Notes under the pieces: generated by a model
The model's database searches: none
What the model was told of the DNA's origin: nothing
The model's input: only the letters and a program-made list of their open reading frames with translations
Assembly: GCA_949285025.1 (NCBI GenBank)
Contig: CASDXG010000052.1
Location: forward strand, 1 to 53,592
From: an uncultured Bacteroides sp.
GTDB taxonomy: Bacteria > Bacteroidota > Bacteroidia > Bacteroidales > Bacteroidaceae
Direction of reading: 5' to 3'
Length of the DNA stretch: 53,592 nt
Translations under genes and position numbers: made by a program
Part shown: piece by piece, positions 53,458-53,592 of the stretch
How positions within the stretch are numbered: position 1 is the first letter of the stretch
Layout: each line of letters begins with the position of its first letter

Positions 53458-53592
53458 GTAAGCATTCGAAGAAATGCACCTTTTACACTTTGAGGTTTGG
53501 TTGTAGCTTTGCGGCAGTGAATACAATCAAACCTCAATTATTATGAACAGACAAGAATTTGAAGAATTAGAATTGCAGGTGCAACAAAGCGA
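53458..53592 (+). mobile_element. probable left end of an IS66-like element (cut by window edge)
   Basis: GTAAGCATTC at 53458-53467 fits the 5'-GTAAGC start common to IS66-family ends. About 85 bases later a short open frame starts that resembles the IS66 accessory gene tnpA. A -7 box TAGCTTTG is at 53504-53511. The right end and transposase lie outside the window, so the family call is provisional. Confidence 0.45.
53543..53592 (+). CDS. start of a truncated gene, possibly IS66-type TnpA (16 codons visible)
   Basis: ATG at 53543 gives MNRQEFEELELQVQQS before the window ends. Bacteroides IS66-family small accessory proteins often begin MNxxEFxELVxQxQ and then a helix-turn-helix; the pattern is similar. 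A TAGCTTTG -7 box lies 31 bases upstream. With so few residues the identity is a guess supported by the GTAAGC end just before it. Confidence 0.45.
   Translation, partial: MNRQEFEELELQVQQS

Noticed and set aside
1-53592. CRISPR arrays, tRNA/rRNA genes, prophage, toxin-antitoxin or restriction systems
   Set aside because: I saw no regularly spaced repeats, no cloverleaf-like segments in the short intergenic gaps and no gene of these families. The gaps are mostly under 300 bases and are explained by promoters and terminators.

Overview
The window looks like a chromosomal segment of a gut-type Bacteroidales bacterium (Bacteroides/Phocaeicola-like), moderately AT-rich. The evidence is internal. 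Many genes are preceded by the Bacteroides sigma factor -7 motif TAnnTTTG, and Shine-Dalgarno sequences are mostly weak or absent. The gene families are also typical of the group: a galM-MFS-galK operon, a fused Nfn-type transhydrogenase, a 1098-residue SecA, GH92, DUF4468, DUF4476, DUF4105, DUF6340 and Porin_10-like proteins. Nearly every base is assigned to about 40 intact genes. I see no tRNA, rRNA, CRISPR array, prophage or SusC/SusD locus.

Layout. 1-140: C-terminal end of an IS30-like transposase and its probable right end. 289-2149: grpE-dnaJ chaperone genes. 2335-3621: folC. 3727-7345: galactose operon galM, MFS sugar transporter, galK. 7552-9995: transketolase and rpiB (pentose phosphate pathway). 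10094-11152: DUF4468 protein. 11280-13580 (minus): fused NfnAB-type ferredoxin/NAD(P)H oxidoreductase, divergent from 13930-17111, a TPR gene and a four-subunit 2-oxoacid:ferredoxin oxidoreductase operon that also carries an unlisted 58-residue membrane protein. 17249-21205: putative porin, orphan solute-binding protein, Gfo/Idh/MocA oxidoreductase. 21301-24298 (minus): an Arg/Ser-rich secreted protein and a FadL-like outer-membrane protein. 24455-27088: prmA, thiD, fabD. 27132-28529: DUF3863-like exported protein. 28614-31505 (minus): lepA and a lipoprotein with two DUF4476-like repeats. 31746-34373: valS. 34457-39373 (minus): GH92 mannosidase, MBL-fold hydrolase, acidic protein, DUF6340 lipoprotein. 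39553-45725 (minus): secA, an alkaline-phosphatase-fold protein that seems to lack metal ligands, and a DUF4105 membrane protein. 45855-53355: coaX, FadL-like barrel, TPR protein, lptC, CorC/HlyC-like protein, ppiD. 53458-end: probable left end and first codons of an IS66-like element.

How the genes work together. Two themes stand out. The first is ferredoxin-linked central metabolism: the 2-oxoacid oxidoreductase makes reduced ferredoxin, and the divergently encoded Nfn-like enzyme could use it. The second is envelope biogenesis: SecA, LptC, PpiD, several outer-membrane barrels and lipoproteins. Most of the window is ordinary core genome. The points most worth a second look are the apparently metal-less phosphatase relative upstream of secA, the 58-residue membrane protein inside the kor operon, the uncharacterised FadL-like/TPR pair between coaX and lptC, the Arg/Ser-rich secreted protein, a 121-bp inverted-repeat element before transketolase, and the insertion-sequence ends at both window edges. 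Those ends suggest the segment was cut at repeats.
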